Shown in pieces: positions 34,978 to 46,254 of a stretch of 64,000 nucleotides of DNA. The stretch covers positions 2,914,001-2,978,000 of the forward strand of contig NC_051129.1 in the NCBI RefSeq assembly GCF_014839805.1, in the 5' to 3' direction. Position numbers and translations under genes: made by a program. Source of the DNA: Manduca sexta. Taxonomy: Eukaryota; Arthropoda; Insecta; Lepidoptera; Sphingidae. The notes under the pieces are model-generated. The model did no database searches, was not told the origin of the DNA, and was given only the letters and a program-made list of their open reading frames with translations. Within the stretch, counting starts at the first letter, position 1, and each line of letters begins with the position of its first letter.

Positions 34978-35466
34978 AATGTTTGTATGTTAAAAGTAAA
35001 CACAAAAACAGCTGAATGGATTTTGATGAAATTTGGCACACACATAGATCATGTCCTGGATTAACATAGACTAATTTTTATCCCGGTAACTTGTTCCTGT
35101 GGGAAGTATTTAAATTTTTAAATAGATGGCCCTTGGGTCGTGCTATGGATCAAAATTATATAATGATGTAGGCATTTTTGTAGTATGAAAGACCTCGCAG
35201 TCGAAACCGCGAATGAAACCTAGTAAAGAAAAAAATATAGACAAGATCATATTGAGTAGTACTATTATGTAGCGTAAGCAAGTCGTTGTATACCTTATAG
35301 AAGCTTTTTATTTGTGGTAATTTTCCACACGAGCTCTTTACATAAAGTACGCATTAAAACGGGATTATTTTACTTCTTATATCAAATTTTTTTGCTACAA
35401 AATCTTATACCAAGAGAACGGTTTTAAAAGGAGTCACGAAAATAACTATAGGCTTTTTTATATTAT

Positions 35467-35708
35467 GTGCACGCCAAAGTGCCACTATTGTACCTGATGG
35501 TACTTGGATTGGGGTCTCTTAGAATGTACACTGACGAGAGATGATTACCCGTCGCCAATCGACACAGTTATGCCGGCCTGTTGGAACTGGATATACACAG
35601 ATTGATCCCGGAACCCGACACAATTGCGCGGGCCACTATGGCGGGCTTTAACACCTTGTGTACGGTGGTCGCTATCCGGGCGGATATAAAATATATCCTA
35701 CCAACAGT
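35467..35708 (+). repeat. Dispersed repeat B
   Basis: ccaaagtgccactattgtac, gggtctcttagaatgtacac, gacgagagatgattaccc, tatgccggcctgttggaac, ggtggtcgctatccggg, ending taccaacagta. Confidence 0.6.
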
Positions 35709-36282
35709 AATTAAGTTGCTTACGTTTTATGAATAGTTGCCATGTTTAAGTGTTTGCCAATCTGTAATTCAGTTATTTTTGGAGGAGCAAGGGAGAAGCA
35801 GATATTCCATAATCATTAAATATTATTGCTTCCTCTTTGAGGATAGGATGTCCTTGCTCTAATCACTAGTGGAAGCTTAAATGGGTGGACTCGGTTACAA
35901 GTTCGATCCTCAACTCGGACAACTCGAAAATAAACCTTATTTCGGACAGTCTGGGTTTGAAATAGTACAGCAATTACATGTGCTAGGAAATATGTTGTGG
36001 AATTTTTACTATGACATATACATCGATACATTGTATGACGCTGTTTTGTATTTACTCCAGTGAGTTTGTCATTAATTCTATTACGTAGATAATTACAAGA
36101 ATTTTATAATACATTATTTCTACTTCACAATTCTATTGAAAACAACTCGATGACTACGTTTTCTTTGAATCTATTAGCGGATCAATATTCGCAGTAAAAT
36201 GCATTATGCGTTTGCAGACAGTGATCTAAGCGAAGTTTAACCTAATTCATATAACTAAGAATATAAAACATTAAAGAATGAA

Positions 36283-36405
36283 GCAGCGATAGGCCAGTTG
36301 GGAGTGGAACGGAATGCCGAGAAGAATGTCTGTAGGTTCAAAACCCAAGGGAACACATCTCTGACTTTTGTAGTCATGTGTGTATTCTTTATGAATTCGG
36401 CGAAG
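36283..36405 (+). mobile_element. SINE S1, 5' fragment
   Basis: Keeps the promoter end: gcagcgataggccagttggg (A box) and gtaggttcaaaacccaa (B box), then cacatctctgacttttg. The 3' half is missing. Confidence 0.65.
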
Positions 36406-36603
36406 TATAACATCGATACAATCAATTGCGTGTCATTAGTGAGTTAATTGATTCTGAATATAATTTCAATGACGACAACATCGTTAATAGTTTGATAGTA
36501 AAAAATTATCGGCCATGTGCTCCGCCATATTTATCCGCTATATGATTGTACCCACAAGTTATTCCGTATTACTTATTTTTACCACTGTATCACGAGATTT
36601 TCC

Positions 36604-36775
36604 CGCCCTCACACCCACCACTACAACTCCTGTAAGCCAGCATCAGCAGTGGCACGCATTATGACACCGAACAGTGAAGCTCGGTGAGTCTCAGCGAAAA
36701 CTAATATGTCATTATCCCGCAACGAAATTAATCAAATAGAAAGATAGGGAGGAGTTGGAAATATGAATTGTCCAC
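36604..36775 (+). repeat. Dispersed repeat E
   Basis: The fullest copy of the family: cacccaccactacaactcc, tcagcagtggcacgcattat, gaacagtgaagctcggtga, aaattaatcaaatagaaag, gaggagttggaaatatg. Confidence 0.5.
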
Positions 36776-36857
36776 TACCCTCCATACCAACTTTTCATTT
36801 ACTCCTGTATATGGATCGACTGAAAATAATGATATTTTCCTAGTGACTCACCTGCGT

Positions 36858-37110
36858 CAGCGGGGTAGTAGTATTGCGTGCGTGGTAACATTTTCGCTGA
36901 GGTCTTTGGTTCGAATCCAGGGCCGGGGAGTGATATTGGATTTTTTTTCAGTATCAGCTTGGAGTCTGGAATTGGGTCTGATATGGCGATAGGCTCGCTT
37001 CCTACATGAGACGGAATAGAAAGGATGAATAGTGGATGCACTAATAGCGTTTCTGAATAGGCATATATCTGTGTTTCTTTCATTTGGAAGTGGACAACGC
37101 ATTTCCAAAC
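36858..37110 (+). mobile_element. tRNA-like SINE S2
   Basis: Plus copy with gcggggtagtagtattgcg (A-box side), ctttggttcgaatccaggg (B box), ctggaattgggtctgatat and ggcgataggctcgcttcc. Open frames on both strands over it are incidental. Confidence 0.65.
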
Positions 37111-37404
37111 GCAAACACAATAATAATATCACGCATGTCGCAAAACATGTTTAGGCGACCAGTCAAGTTCAAAGTTGAGTCACCTTGATATAAAAAATTA
37201 AATGAATAAGATGAAACGTGCAAATGTAGATAATGTTTCTAAGACCTTATGCAAAGTCAAGGTTTCTAGACCGCATTGTTGTTCAAGAATCGCGATGAAC
37301 CGTGACATTGTCTTTAGCTTTAAATTACCGCTGTTTTGTAACATTTAGTAATCGCTTTTCATTGCCACATAAAATAATGAAAATATCTATAATTTATTAG
37401 CAGT

Positions 37405-37465
37405 TAGGAAAGCAGTTTATACCAAAGAAGAACTGGTAAGAAATTGCTCTGTTGGGCTTTTTTCA
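37405..37465 (-). repeat. Short conserved repeat J (gttcttct / ctttcc)
   Basis: gaaagcagtttataccaaag, then aagaactggtaagaaattgc and tctg. The complement resembles 15617-15672 and 27262-27318, and more loosely 43620-43690. It is probably a 3' LINE end. Confidence 0.35.
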
Positions 37466-37811
37466 TCTAACCCGCCTCTCTTTGTTGTCGCCGATCTGAT
37501 AAAGGGGTGTAAATTAAAGTATTCCATCAAAAATTGATGAAAGTAAAAACATAATTAGATCTAATATTCTAGCTTTTATATTTAATCTTTACTTAATGAT
37601 TTGTTCGTAATTTCACGAGCATACGTTCGTTTCCACAGGTACTCACTCGCTTTTCACGATTGCAAAATAGTTTTTTAATAAAACCCTAGTCCCCCTTTGG
37701 GTTGCTATTAAAGCTGACTGATAACCGACAACGTAAGGTCTAGAAACATGGAATTTTCCATACCTGTTCCTTATTTAACGTAGGTGAGAATTAAGAGGAT
37801 GTGGAAAACAT

Positions 37812-38040
37812 CCGGTGCGGCAGCGCTCTGAGGGCCTGAGTTTGAATCTCGGGTCGGGCAAAGTGATATTTGGGTTTTTCTGCTCAGTATCAGCCCGGAA
37901 TCTGGAATTTATGCCCAATTTAGCGATAAGCTTACCTCCTCACCACCTATCATATCATACGACGGAACACACTTGGCTAAAAGTGGGTGCTCTAGCAGTG
38001 CCTCTGAATACTTTGGGGATAAATGCGTGTTGTGTGTTTA
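37812..38040 (+). mobile_element. tRNA-like SINE S2
   Basis: Plus copy: ggtgcggcagcgctctgagg, gagtttgaatctcgggtcgg, ttctgctcagtatcagccc, ggaacacacttggctaaaag, gggataaatgcgtgttgtg. The 92-codon frame over it is not a gene. Confidence 0.7.
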
Positions 38041-38354
38041 AAACATCTCATGGTAAAATTTTCCAAAAGTTACTTAATAAAACCGTAATATAAAATTTGC
38101 TTAATTTACAGACTCGCTTTTCATCTTATTCTGTGATATAAAAAAGTATCATAAAACAAGTAAATAATTATTAAGAATTGTAAGCTACATATAACAAAAA
38201 CCCACCAAACAAGGAACAAAGTTGATGTATAAAAGTTATGTCCTTGCCTTTAATTGTATTTTTTATAATAACATTATGCTTTTGTCCTGTTTCACTTCGA
38301 AAATGTCAGTACTAGTAAAAGGAATATTACACGTAACTAGTTTTGTTTATATAG

Positions 38355-38597
38355 AAAACATCCACACACAAATCACGCGTTTGGCGCAAACAGGGTACCC
38401 ACTTTTCGACAAGTGTGTTCCGTCACATGATATGGTAGGGGGCGAGATTGTCACCATATCGGGCACAAATCCAGACTCCGGGCTGATATTGAACATAAAA
38501 CCCGAATATTACTTTGCTCGACCCGGGATTCAAACCCAGGATCTCAGAGCGTTGCTGTACCGCGCATGCAGTACAACTGCGCCACCGAGGCAGTCAA
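38355..38597 (-). mobile_element. tRNA-like SINE S2
   Basis: Minus copy ending with B-box and A-box complements (gggattcaaacccagga, aactgcgccaccgaggcag). It faces the copy at 37812-38040 across about 310 bases, forming an inverted pair. Confidence 0.7.
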
Positions 38598-38678
38598 TAT
38601 AGAAGACAAAGCAATATTAGCAACTTATAACCTAGGAAATTCAAGCATTTTCTTTTGGATAAAATCATATATTTAAAA

Positions 38679-38990
38679 GCGGCGATAGCCTAGTTGGCTG
38701 TGGAACGGACTGCTAAGACGAATGTCCGCAGGTTCAAATCCCAAGGGCACACACCTCTGACATTTCTAAAAATCACGTGTGTATTCTTTGTGAATTTATC
38801 GTTCGCTTTAACGGTGAAGGAAAACATCGTGAGGAAACCTGCACATCTGAGAAATTCTCTATAGGAATTTCGAAGGTGTGTGAAGTCTACCAATCCACTA
38901 GGCCAGCGTGGTGGACTAAGGCCTAATCCCTCTCAGTAGTAGAGGAGGCCCGTGCTCAGCAGTGGGCAAGTATATAATACAGGGCTGATA
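38679..38990 (+). mobile_element. Full-length tRNA-derived SINE S1 (reference copy)
   Basis: The A box TAGCCTAGTTGG lies at 38686-38697 and the B box GGTTCAAATCC at 38731-38741, spaced as in a tRNA promoter. The body runs through cacacctctgacatttc, gaggaaacctgcacatctg and ccagcgtggtggactaagg to gcagtgggcaag and acagggctgat. All other S1 copies were aligned by eye to this one. The 67-codon minus-strand frame over it is incidental. Confidence 0.85.
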
Positions 38991-39205
38991 TTATTAAATA
39001 TTAATACTGTCAGTCAAAAATGAAACTATTATTAACAATACAGATCTGTATGTAAATATTTTTCTTATATAAAAAACATAGAACAGCTTTTAAATTTACA
39101 TAATTTATAGCTAACACTAGAGTCAGTCAACCTACATTATACGAGGTCTATTAATCTACGTTTTTTCTAAAATTATATATACCTTCACTGTTATATTCCG
39201 GTTTG

Positions 39206-39404
39206 AAGAACATTGTAGCCAGTATAACCACTGGACATAATGAGACTTAACACTTCATGTCTCAGGATGGCGAGCGTAGCTCAATACTAAACAATACTTT
39301 GTAATCCAAGGTATTGGATGGTGTTTCTACTGTTTATGGGCGGTCGTATTGCTTACCATCAGGACAGAAAGCTCGCCTCTTCATGCAAAGCCATAAAAAA
39401 AAAC
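39206..39404 (+). mobile_element. SINE-like retroposon F, 5'-truncated
   Basis: Starts at agaacattgtagccagtat, runs through tctcaggatggcgagcg and gtttctactgtttatgggcg, and ends in an A-rich tail (agccataaaaaaaaacc), confirming the poly-A tail of this family. Confidence 0.65.
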
Positions 39405-39504
39405 CTCAACAATTAATTTTACTTCTTTGCGAATGTTTGCACACAGTAACCTATAGGTTAATACATATCTTAATCTATTTATGTACATACCTAAATTAAT
39501 CCAA

Positions 39505-39625
39505 ATATCGCATAGTTTGTGCGTATATTTAACTTCCGATGTTTCGACAACTACAGCCTTCATAGTCGCGGGGGGCGGGAGGCCAGACTGATGTTGGTTG
39601 TTCGAAAAATCAGTTACAATATCTT
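39505..39625 (-). repeat. Dispersed repeat C
   Basis: ttccgatgtttcgacaact, acagccttcatagtcgcgg, gatgttggttgttcgaaaa. Same order as other minus copies. Confidence 0.45.
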
Positions 39626-40271
39626 GATGAGGATATTAACAGCTAGATGCAAATACTAGGGGGCTCCGCTAACATCATCATCATGAGCCTTAAGATGCTC
39701 TGGTTGAGCCTAGACCTGTATCAATAATTGCCTGATCGACCTGTTGAAGGCAGTCCTTTATCAAGTCATTCGTTTTTTAGTCTCACATATTTTATATTGC
39801 CTATGGCATTAAAAAAACTCTACTTATTAAAAACCATTAACAAAAAATTTAAATCTTTGAGATCCGGTACCAGTTTTCTAATGATCTTAAACGACCTAAT
39901 CTGAATTTCAGATGTTCACATACGAGTATTAAAATTTATTTATTTATTTAAATAAGGTTATCTAAAAGCACACTGTACTATTTGTAGAGTTTTGTTAAGT
40001 TTAGTTCCATTTTTATTTTATTTTATTTAGGCATAGAAGAATAATTATGCGCTAAGATGCATATAATAGTAGTATTAAAATTGATTATTTTTACCTGCGA
40101 TAAACACCAGGCAGAATATTACTATTTAATTTACAATGAAAACTTACTTAAAATTAAAGTATTTGAGCGTTATGCACTTTAGTTTTATTTTCAAAGTAAC
40201 CTAACTGCACCTAATGGTAAATGGAGTGGGATGCAATATATTGTCGACTGACGAGAGATTATTAGCCCTCT

Positions 40272-40449
40272 GGGTCCTTTTTCTGTATGTTAGTGTAAAC
40301 GCGTAACGCGGCCGTGTCATGTTATCTTCGAGAAATGTGTGTGGAATGGTATTCTGTAAGCCAAATTTCTATAGTCCTAAACATGACGCGTTGTGTTATG
40401 TGCTTGTTACACACTGTCAAAATAACGTGCGGGATAGAGAGTAAGGCCC
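40272..40449 (-). mobile_element. 178-bp MITE, left copy (minus)
   Basis: The reverse complement of 40574-40751 with few differences. Ends are GGGTCC and GGCCC. Internal blocks include cgtaacgcggccgtgtcat, taagccaaatttctatagt and aacatgacgcgttgtg. Together with the right copy it makes a 178-bp inverted repeat with a ~124-base spacer. Confidence 0.75.
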
Positions 40450-40573
40450 CTGCAGTCGACATAATTATACCGGCCTGTTGAAACTGGATATAAACACTGA
40501 TTCCCGATCGCGACACACTCACGTTGGCCACTATGGTGGGTTTTAACACCTGGTGTACGGTGGTCGCTATCAG

Positions 40574-40751
40574 GGGCCTTATTCTCTATCCCGCACGTTA
40601 TTTTAACAGTGCGTAACAAGCACGTAACACAACGCGTCATGTTTAGGACTATAGAAATTTGGCTTACAGAATACCATTCCACGCACATTTCTCGAAGATA
40701 ACATGACACGGCCGCGTTACGCGTTTACACTATCATACAGAATAAGGGCCC
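40574..40751 (+). mobile_element. 178-bp MITE, right copy (plus)
   Basis: Terminal inverted repeats GGGCCTTATTCT and AGAATAAGGGCCC bound a non-coding core. It is inserted at gctatc/gggcgg of repeat B. The target duplication is not clear. The open frames of 75 and 100 codons here are incidental to the repeats. Confidence 0.75.
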
Positions 40752-41565
40752 AGGGCGGATATAAAATATATTCTACCATCAGCAATCATTTATAACTATT
40801 TAGACTTAATAACAGTATGTCCAAGTGTTTATTTATATCATTATGTGCTCTATATTTATGTTATATAGGATCTCTATTCAACAAACAGAGCTAAATAGTA
40901 TTAATAACAGATTTATATGGCACACCAGTGAATTGTGGAACCGGCTTTCGTTGAAGCGATTGAATGTTACCTATAATAATTCTATATAACGTAAATGTAG
41001 AGCACATAATGATATTACTAAAGACATCGATACTTCTTAAATTTAAACACAAAGCAAATAATATAAATTGAAGCTTAAGATTTGTTTTGGATAGGTTTTA
41101 CTTGCATTCGATTTTGAGACTTCGGCATGGTAGTCGTAGACACCGTAATTATTATTGGTATTTGTTATAAACAAAAATTTACGGAAACGAATACGCGAGT
41201 AAAAATACTTTGAACATAGATATGAGTGAATCCTTGAATTAATTTGGTTATCTCAAAACAAACAGTTTGTTTACTTATTGATACCTTTAACAAGTGGATG
41301 TCAAATATTGTAACAATTCCTTCGAGGAAATGCGGCCTTGTGTTTATGTACAGTTTTCCATTTATGACTTCTTCAAATAACTTATAGATAGCCCAATGTG
41401 AAGTCATTGGCACTTCGGTTGCTCATTCTCTAAAAGTCCTAGAAATTATGTTCGTTTCTATGTATTAGTTTGAACATTGAATTTTGGACCAAAATCAGTC
41501 ATTGCACTCAAAGTATGAGAAATTATCAATATATCAAACTTTACTAAAGACAATTTTATTTTCAG

Positions 41566-42912
41566 GTCCAGGAGGCGACAGGGAAGCGATAATCTCACGA
41601 AAGACCCTGAAATACCTCACTCTAACAGTCATAGGGAAGGGAAATATTCAGAACGTCAAGAAAACCAGATACACATACTTCCAAATGAAAAGCCTGGCAA
41701 AAGATCCTGACATAGACTTTAAGAAGAAAACTGCCATATATGTGGGAGGGTATTTGGACAGTCCAAACTTTCCCTTCGCGTCTGTACTGGGACCAGCTTA
41801 TAAGAAGCAAGGATACAACGCGTTACTGCTAGATACGAATAAGTTTACGACTATGGAGTACCCTGTGTAAGTAGTTTTTTTACATAGAAGAAGAATACGA
41901 AGGTGACTGATAGCCTAAATATGATATTATATTATACACAAATTATATTATATACACGTAAATATTTTTAGTAGATATTCATCCATAATTTATAGAAAAA
42001 GATTTTTGAAAGAAATTCATTTGTAATATTTAATTTTATTATTCATACTACACTAACAGGACCTATTATCCAAAATTTCACGATTCTAAAGCTACCGGTT
42101 CAGGGGAGTATATCAGTCAGCGTTAAAAAAAAATTGGAAATTTTCTCTGTTAAACTATACTTAAGACCTCATTTACATATCACCAGTCAAATTAAACCAT
42201 TGTGTTTTTTAAAATATCAGTTTTATCTTTCAGTGCCGTGCGTTACATGCGACCTGTGGGGCAACACGTTGCAGAAATGCTGGTAAACCTAACGAAAGAA
42301 GGTCTGGACCCAAAGAAAGTCGAATTAATCGGCCTCAGTCTAGGCGGGCAAACCGTCAGCTTTATAGCCAAGAACTTCAAACGTATGACTGGAGTGACCT
42401 TGGGCAGAATCACTGGTTTGGACCCGTCTGGACCTTGCTTCAGGAACTTGGGACCTGATGACAGATTGGACCAAGCAGACGCTGATTTCGTTGACGTTAT
42501 CAGCACCAACATTGACGGTTTTGGCATGGCGGCACCAGTAGGCCACGTCAATTTTTATGTCAACGGGGGAGAATTCCAACCGGGAGACATACTATGGATG
42601 CCATGCAACGTTCTTTGCAGTCATATAAGGTCGTATACCATATGGCTAGCGGCTCTTCAAAACCCAGATTCCTTTATAGCCATGCAGTGTGAGTCAGTGC
42701 AGCAAGCAAGAGAAAAGAACTGCTATGACAATAAACCAATGGTTACTAATGTCCTGGGTTTAGAAACAGACCACAATAAAACTGGAATATTCTTTTTGGC
42801 GACACAAAACAACTTTCCTTATTACCTCGGCACCAATGGGTTGAAAAGAGAGTATGAATTTTTCCATGCTCATATGAAAGAGATCACAGATAATGATCCG
42901 ATGAAAATGTGA
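41566..42912 (+). CDS. Lipase gene A, exons 2-3: secreted pancreatic-lipase-like triacylglycerol lipase or phospholipase
   Basis: Exon 2 (41566-41866) follows ttattttcag and ends at CCTGT|GTAAGT. Exon 3 (42234-42912) follows tctttcag and ends at TGA. With exon 1 at 25242 the protein has 360 aa, usual for insect neutral lipases. In that numbering the nucleophile is Ser170 in GLSLGG, Asp198 lies in GLDPSGPCF, and His265 in CSHIRSY, a complete serine-hydrolase triad. GHVNFYVNGGEFQPGD corresponds to the conserved loop before the lid. Only three residues separate the Cys pair PCNVLCSH, so the lid is almost absent, as in phospholipase A1-like members. Six further Cys-rich C-terminal residues suit an extracellular protein. 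The pancreatic C2/PLAT domain is missing, as in insects. The paralogue lies 3.3 kb downstream. Substrate is not predictable. Confidence 0.92.
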
Positions 42913-43376
42913 TTTGTTTTTCTTTTATGGAGGAATACCAAATTTACGCAGGAGGAGTGGGTCGAACAGTTGACTTTATTTTGTGCTAGAGGGAGCAAAT
43001 AATCAAGGTCTTTGGCTGAGTGTAAAAGACTTTACGGGAGTGAAATATTTTAGTACCAAGAGTTGATGCTTGCCGAATTTGATAAGTAGATTTTTTTCAT
43101 GAATAATTTTTATTGAAGATATTGAATTTACGCGAATAAGTATAAAGCTTTAACCGCGCAAAAAGATTGCTTTGATACAATCTTTTTTACATGTTTTACC
43201 AATATAATATGTAGATAATGAAAAACAGAAAAAAAATATAGGTAACTTTTTGTATATATAAATTAAAACCTAAATCAAATGAAGAAGAGTGTAAAGAGAC
43301 GGGAATCCATTTAATTATCTAATGCACTGTTTAGTTTTAAATATTATTCATAAGTATTTTTTTTGTAAATAATATA

Positions 43377-43382
43377 AATAAA
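43377..43382 (+). promoter_or_regulatory. Polyadenylation signal, lipase gene A
   Basis: The first AATAAA after the gene A stop, 465 bases downstream, in a T/A-rich stretch. Confidence 0.5.
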
Positions 43383-43619
43383 GTTTATTTATAAGGTTCC
43401 TAATAAAATGTATAAGTAATGCCATCTATTATATCAATATGTAACTATAATGACGTCTTTAATATAATGTACAAATAGTTCGTAGCATCACCACTAGATG
43501 GGAGTATTAATAAAAAAGTTAAGGAAAATAATTACTGTTTTGTTGATTGAAATGTTGATGTTACTACTTTAAATCAAATAAATAATTTATTAAGAATCCA
43601 AAAATCCAATTTTTTCTCT

Positions 43620-43700
43620 ACGAACAGTTCGGAAAGCAATTTCTGCCATAGAAGAACGGGCAAGAAACTTTAGTGTTGCTCTTTTTCGAAATTGGTGATT
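43620..43700 (-). repeat. Short conserved repeat J
   Basis: Complement reads ttcgaaaaagagcaacact, then agtttcttgcccgttcttct and tgctttccgaac, a form seen at many insect LINE 3' ends. Confidence 0.35.
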
Positions 43701-43940
43701 AATTCGTTATTTAATTGTTATTAAATTGGTTAATGTAATGTATAGTGTATTATAATACAAAAAATATATATTTTCTTTGCAGCAGTCATTTATGTACCTC
43801 AAAAATAAAAAATAAAACTATTTCCATACACTCCAAGAGTGCGCAATCCTCTCAGGTATCATGACATATTTAATGATATAAAAATATTCAAAAAAATATT
43901 TTACACGATCACATTAGTGACACGTAACGTATTTTGGTAC

Positions 43941-44112
43941 GTCTGCAATGCTGGGGTCTCGGGTTCGATCTCCGGGTCAAGCGAAGTGATATTTAATTTT
44001 TCTACTAATTTTTAGCCGGGAGTCTGGAATTTGTGTTCGATATGGCGATAGGCTCGCTCCCTATAATGGGACAAAATTCACTCGGTGGAAAGTGGGTGCA
44101 GCAATTGGATGA
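43941..44112 (+). mobile_element. tRNA-like SINE S2, 5' end degraded
   Basis: ctgcaatgctggggtctcgg, gttcgatctccgggtcaagc, agccgggagtctggaattt, tatggcgataggctcgctcc. A fragment of repeat B (44117-44250, agtgaccccacctaatgg) follows directly. Confidence 0.6.
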
Positions 44113-44116
44113 GTGT

Positions 44117-44250
44117 GTGTGACAAAGTGACCCCACCTAATGGTAAGTGGAAGGTGGTTCAGATAGAGTAATATTAATAAGAGATACCTCTACAGCCTCG
44201 TCAGGTTATACTTCCCCAGTCGTTACAATTATGTCGGCCTCTTTGAATGG
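44117..44250 (+). repeat. Dispersed repeat B, fragment
   Basis: aaagtgaccccacctaatgg, ggtggttcagatagag, cagtcgttacaattatgtcg, gcctctttgaatgg. Truncated on the right. Confidence 0.45.
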
Positions 44251-44739
44251 TATGTATATATAATGGAGCACTCATCCCACGTCATCAAGTTCCCTACAAT
44301 GTAAGTTTTCTTCCTTGACCTAATAATACTATTAATCAGACACGTGTACAATATTAATTATTGTTATTGTCAAGGTTGGATCATGATACAATATTGCGTT
44401 GCTATGTTTAAAATTGATATGTGTATAAAACTGAATGACTAGACGAGCACGTAGCTCGTCAGGCAGAGCAAAACACCATTTTATAATATACTGTTAACTG
44501 CATATGGATTAATTTTTTCCCGAAAAAGTGCTATAAGGGAAGAGAATTTACGCAAGCGAAGCCACGCGCAACAGCTAGTACAGAAATAAACCTTATCTAT
44601 ACACTTTTGTCAAATTGCGACACGTACAAACGAGACTTCTGCCTTGAAGCTATTCTTTGAAGATTAGAAGATTTGATATTATATTTAACCACAAAAGGAA
44701 CAATGTGTTCATAGGGTAAATGATAATAATGAAGTCATA

Positions 44740-44900
44740 AAAAAAAACACGCGAGGCCCCGGGCAAAGCAAAAAAAAAAAACTCGGTTGTAGATTCGTCG
44801 GTATGATAGTAAAAGAGCTCTTCCGAGGCACAGCGCGAGGTCCCAGGCGATTGTCCGGTTCGCCTCCCCTAAAGCCGTGTCTAACCGCGCGATCCAAATC
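44740..44900 (-). repeat. GC-richer interspersed repeat (ggttcgcc / cccctaaagccg)
   Basis: Contains cgcgaggccccgggcaaagc and, 84 bases on, gcgcgaggtcccaggcgatt, a short internal repetition, then gtccggttcgcctccccta. It stands out against AT-rich surroundings. I recognise the block as recurrent in Lepidoptera. Class unknown. Confidence 0.35.
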
Positions 44901-46254
44901 TTAATTCTTTAGCAATAATTCGAGTTCTTGTCCAGAATTGACGGGATTTGGTTGTTGAGACCAGTAATCGAAAGTAGCCTGTCAAAGTTATTTCGTGCAA
45001 GGAAGATTTGTAAATCGGTCACAGGTCATTGCTAAGGTCTGGAACCACACAAGGTCTTAGAAATAAAATGTTTATGCCAATCATGTCTTGTCATGGAGCG
45101 TAACGAGCAGTTTTTGCTCGCGCATCTGATTTATCGTTTTTAGGATTCCTCGGAAAAGAAATAAAATCTTGTGTAATCTAAAAGAAGCTGTGCTCAATAT
45201 AACTATAGTAACGACACATTATACTACAAAATTTCCTTGAAATCGGATAACTGTGATAAAAAAAGAAATTTGATGACAAATATTTGGTCCATGGGTCAAA
45301 TATTTTTTTTTACATTATAGAAAATTTTTCGCTATTTTTTATTATAAGTAGGTAAAGTGCTACAGTATTAGAATAATATCAAAATCAATTACTGTTTACA
45401 AAGATTTAAGAAGAGGAATTGATATTTGTTTCTTTGACATTTATAATCTAAGTTAATAGATTGTCATTGTCATCATTGTCATCCAATAAATAAATAAATT
45501 GTGTATTTTTCTGGCTGGCACTTGAAGATATGATGATACACCAACTGGCATAGAGCCAGTTATGAAAAGGTGAAAGGTTTATCTAGCATTAGACAAATTA
45601 TTTACATATAACAAAGGAGGTTTTTCTTGAGCCACAGCCTGTACCCAACAGGGTATCTGGATAAAATATTATCTGTAGCACTCAAAGACAATCCGCTTTT
45701 TTTTAGAAAGAGATTTTCAACACTTAATCAAATTCACAAACTTTACAATACTACTAAACATATTGTACTCGATTGGATTTAAATTCCGTAAGGGACGAAT
45801 TTCAAAAAAATACTGTCAGCATACGTTATATAAGGATTTTTTTTATTTATTTAAAGGCTATGTCGCTTAGCGATTACATTGCTTAATAAAAGAACTATGG
45901 ATACATACAATTATTTTACCTTAAAACCAGCTTTAGGTCTGTTGGACAGTGAATCGGTGAGATTTACGTCGCATTAACCAATATATAAGGAACTTATGTG
46001 CATATTTACATGGTTTAATCCATCAATATAATCCAAGCATTCTCTAAGTAATTCAGATAAAAAACACTCCTATTGTCTCACACGTCACGCTTTGCCGGTA
46101 TTAAAATAACCCAACAATGCAACTAAATGCAGTTTTATGCGAATGCCGGGGTCAAGTTCTCTTTATAGGTTGAAATGTTCAGACTAAAAACATTAAACTT
46201 ATTCGTTTGTAAGCTAACAACGTGTTAGTCAATCTCTTTTAAAATAATCGCAGT

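Larger units (their letters stand above)
40197..40787 (+). repeat. Dispersed repeat B, split by two MITE insertions
   Basis: The host unit reads aacctaactgcacctaatgg, gactgacgagagattatta, then after the first MITE gcagtcgacataattatacc, ggcctgttgaaactgg, ggtggtcgctatc, then after the second gggcggatataaaatatat. Removing 40272-40449 and 40574-40751 leaves a continuous B copy. Confidence 0.7.

Noticed and set aside
36768..37132. Overlapping frames of 74, 94 and 91 codons
   Set aside because: All produced by an S2 SINE copy.
38222..38602. 126-codon plus frame
   Set aside because: The second half is the S2 SINE (minus) and the first half is AT-rich intergenic DNA. No protein features.
38686..38741. 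tRNA gene suggested by A and B boxes
   Set aside because: No cloverleaf can be drawn around them. The copies share a long SINE body.
40322..40709. Minus-strand frames of 75 and 100 codons
   Set aside because: They cross the two MITEs and the host repeat. The shared peptide arises from the inverted MITE pair.
41484..41565. Start of a 128-codon frame beginning before lipase A exon 2
   Set aside because: The part before 41566 is intron. A clear acceptor (ttattttcag) precedes the conserved sequence, and gene B has the same boundary.
42243..42579. Antisense open frames of 79 and 102 codons in lipase A exon 3
   Set aside because: Shadows of a strongly coding plus-strand exon. The plus strand has motifs, splice sites and a paralogue.
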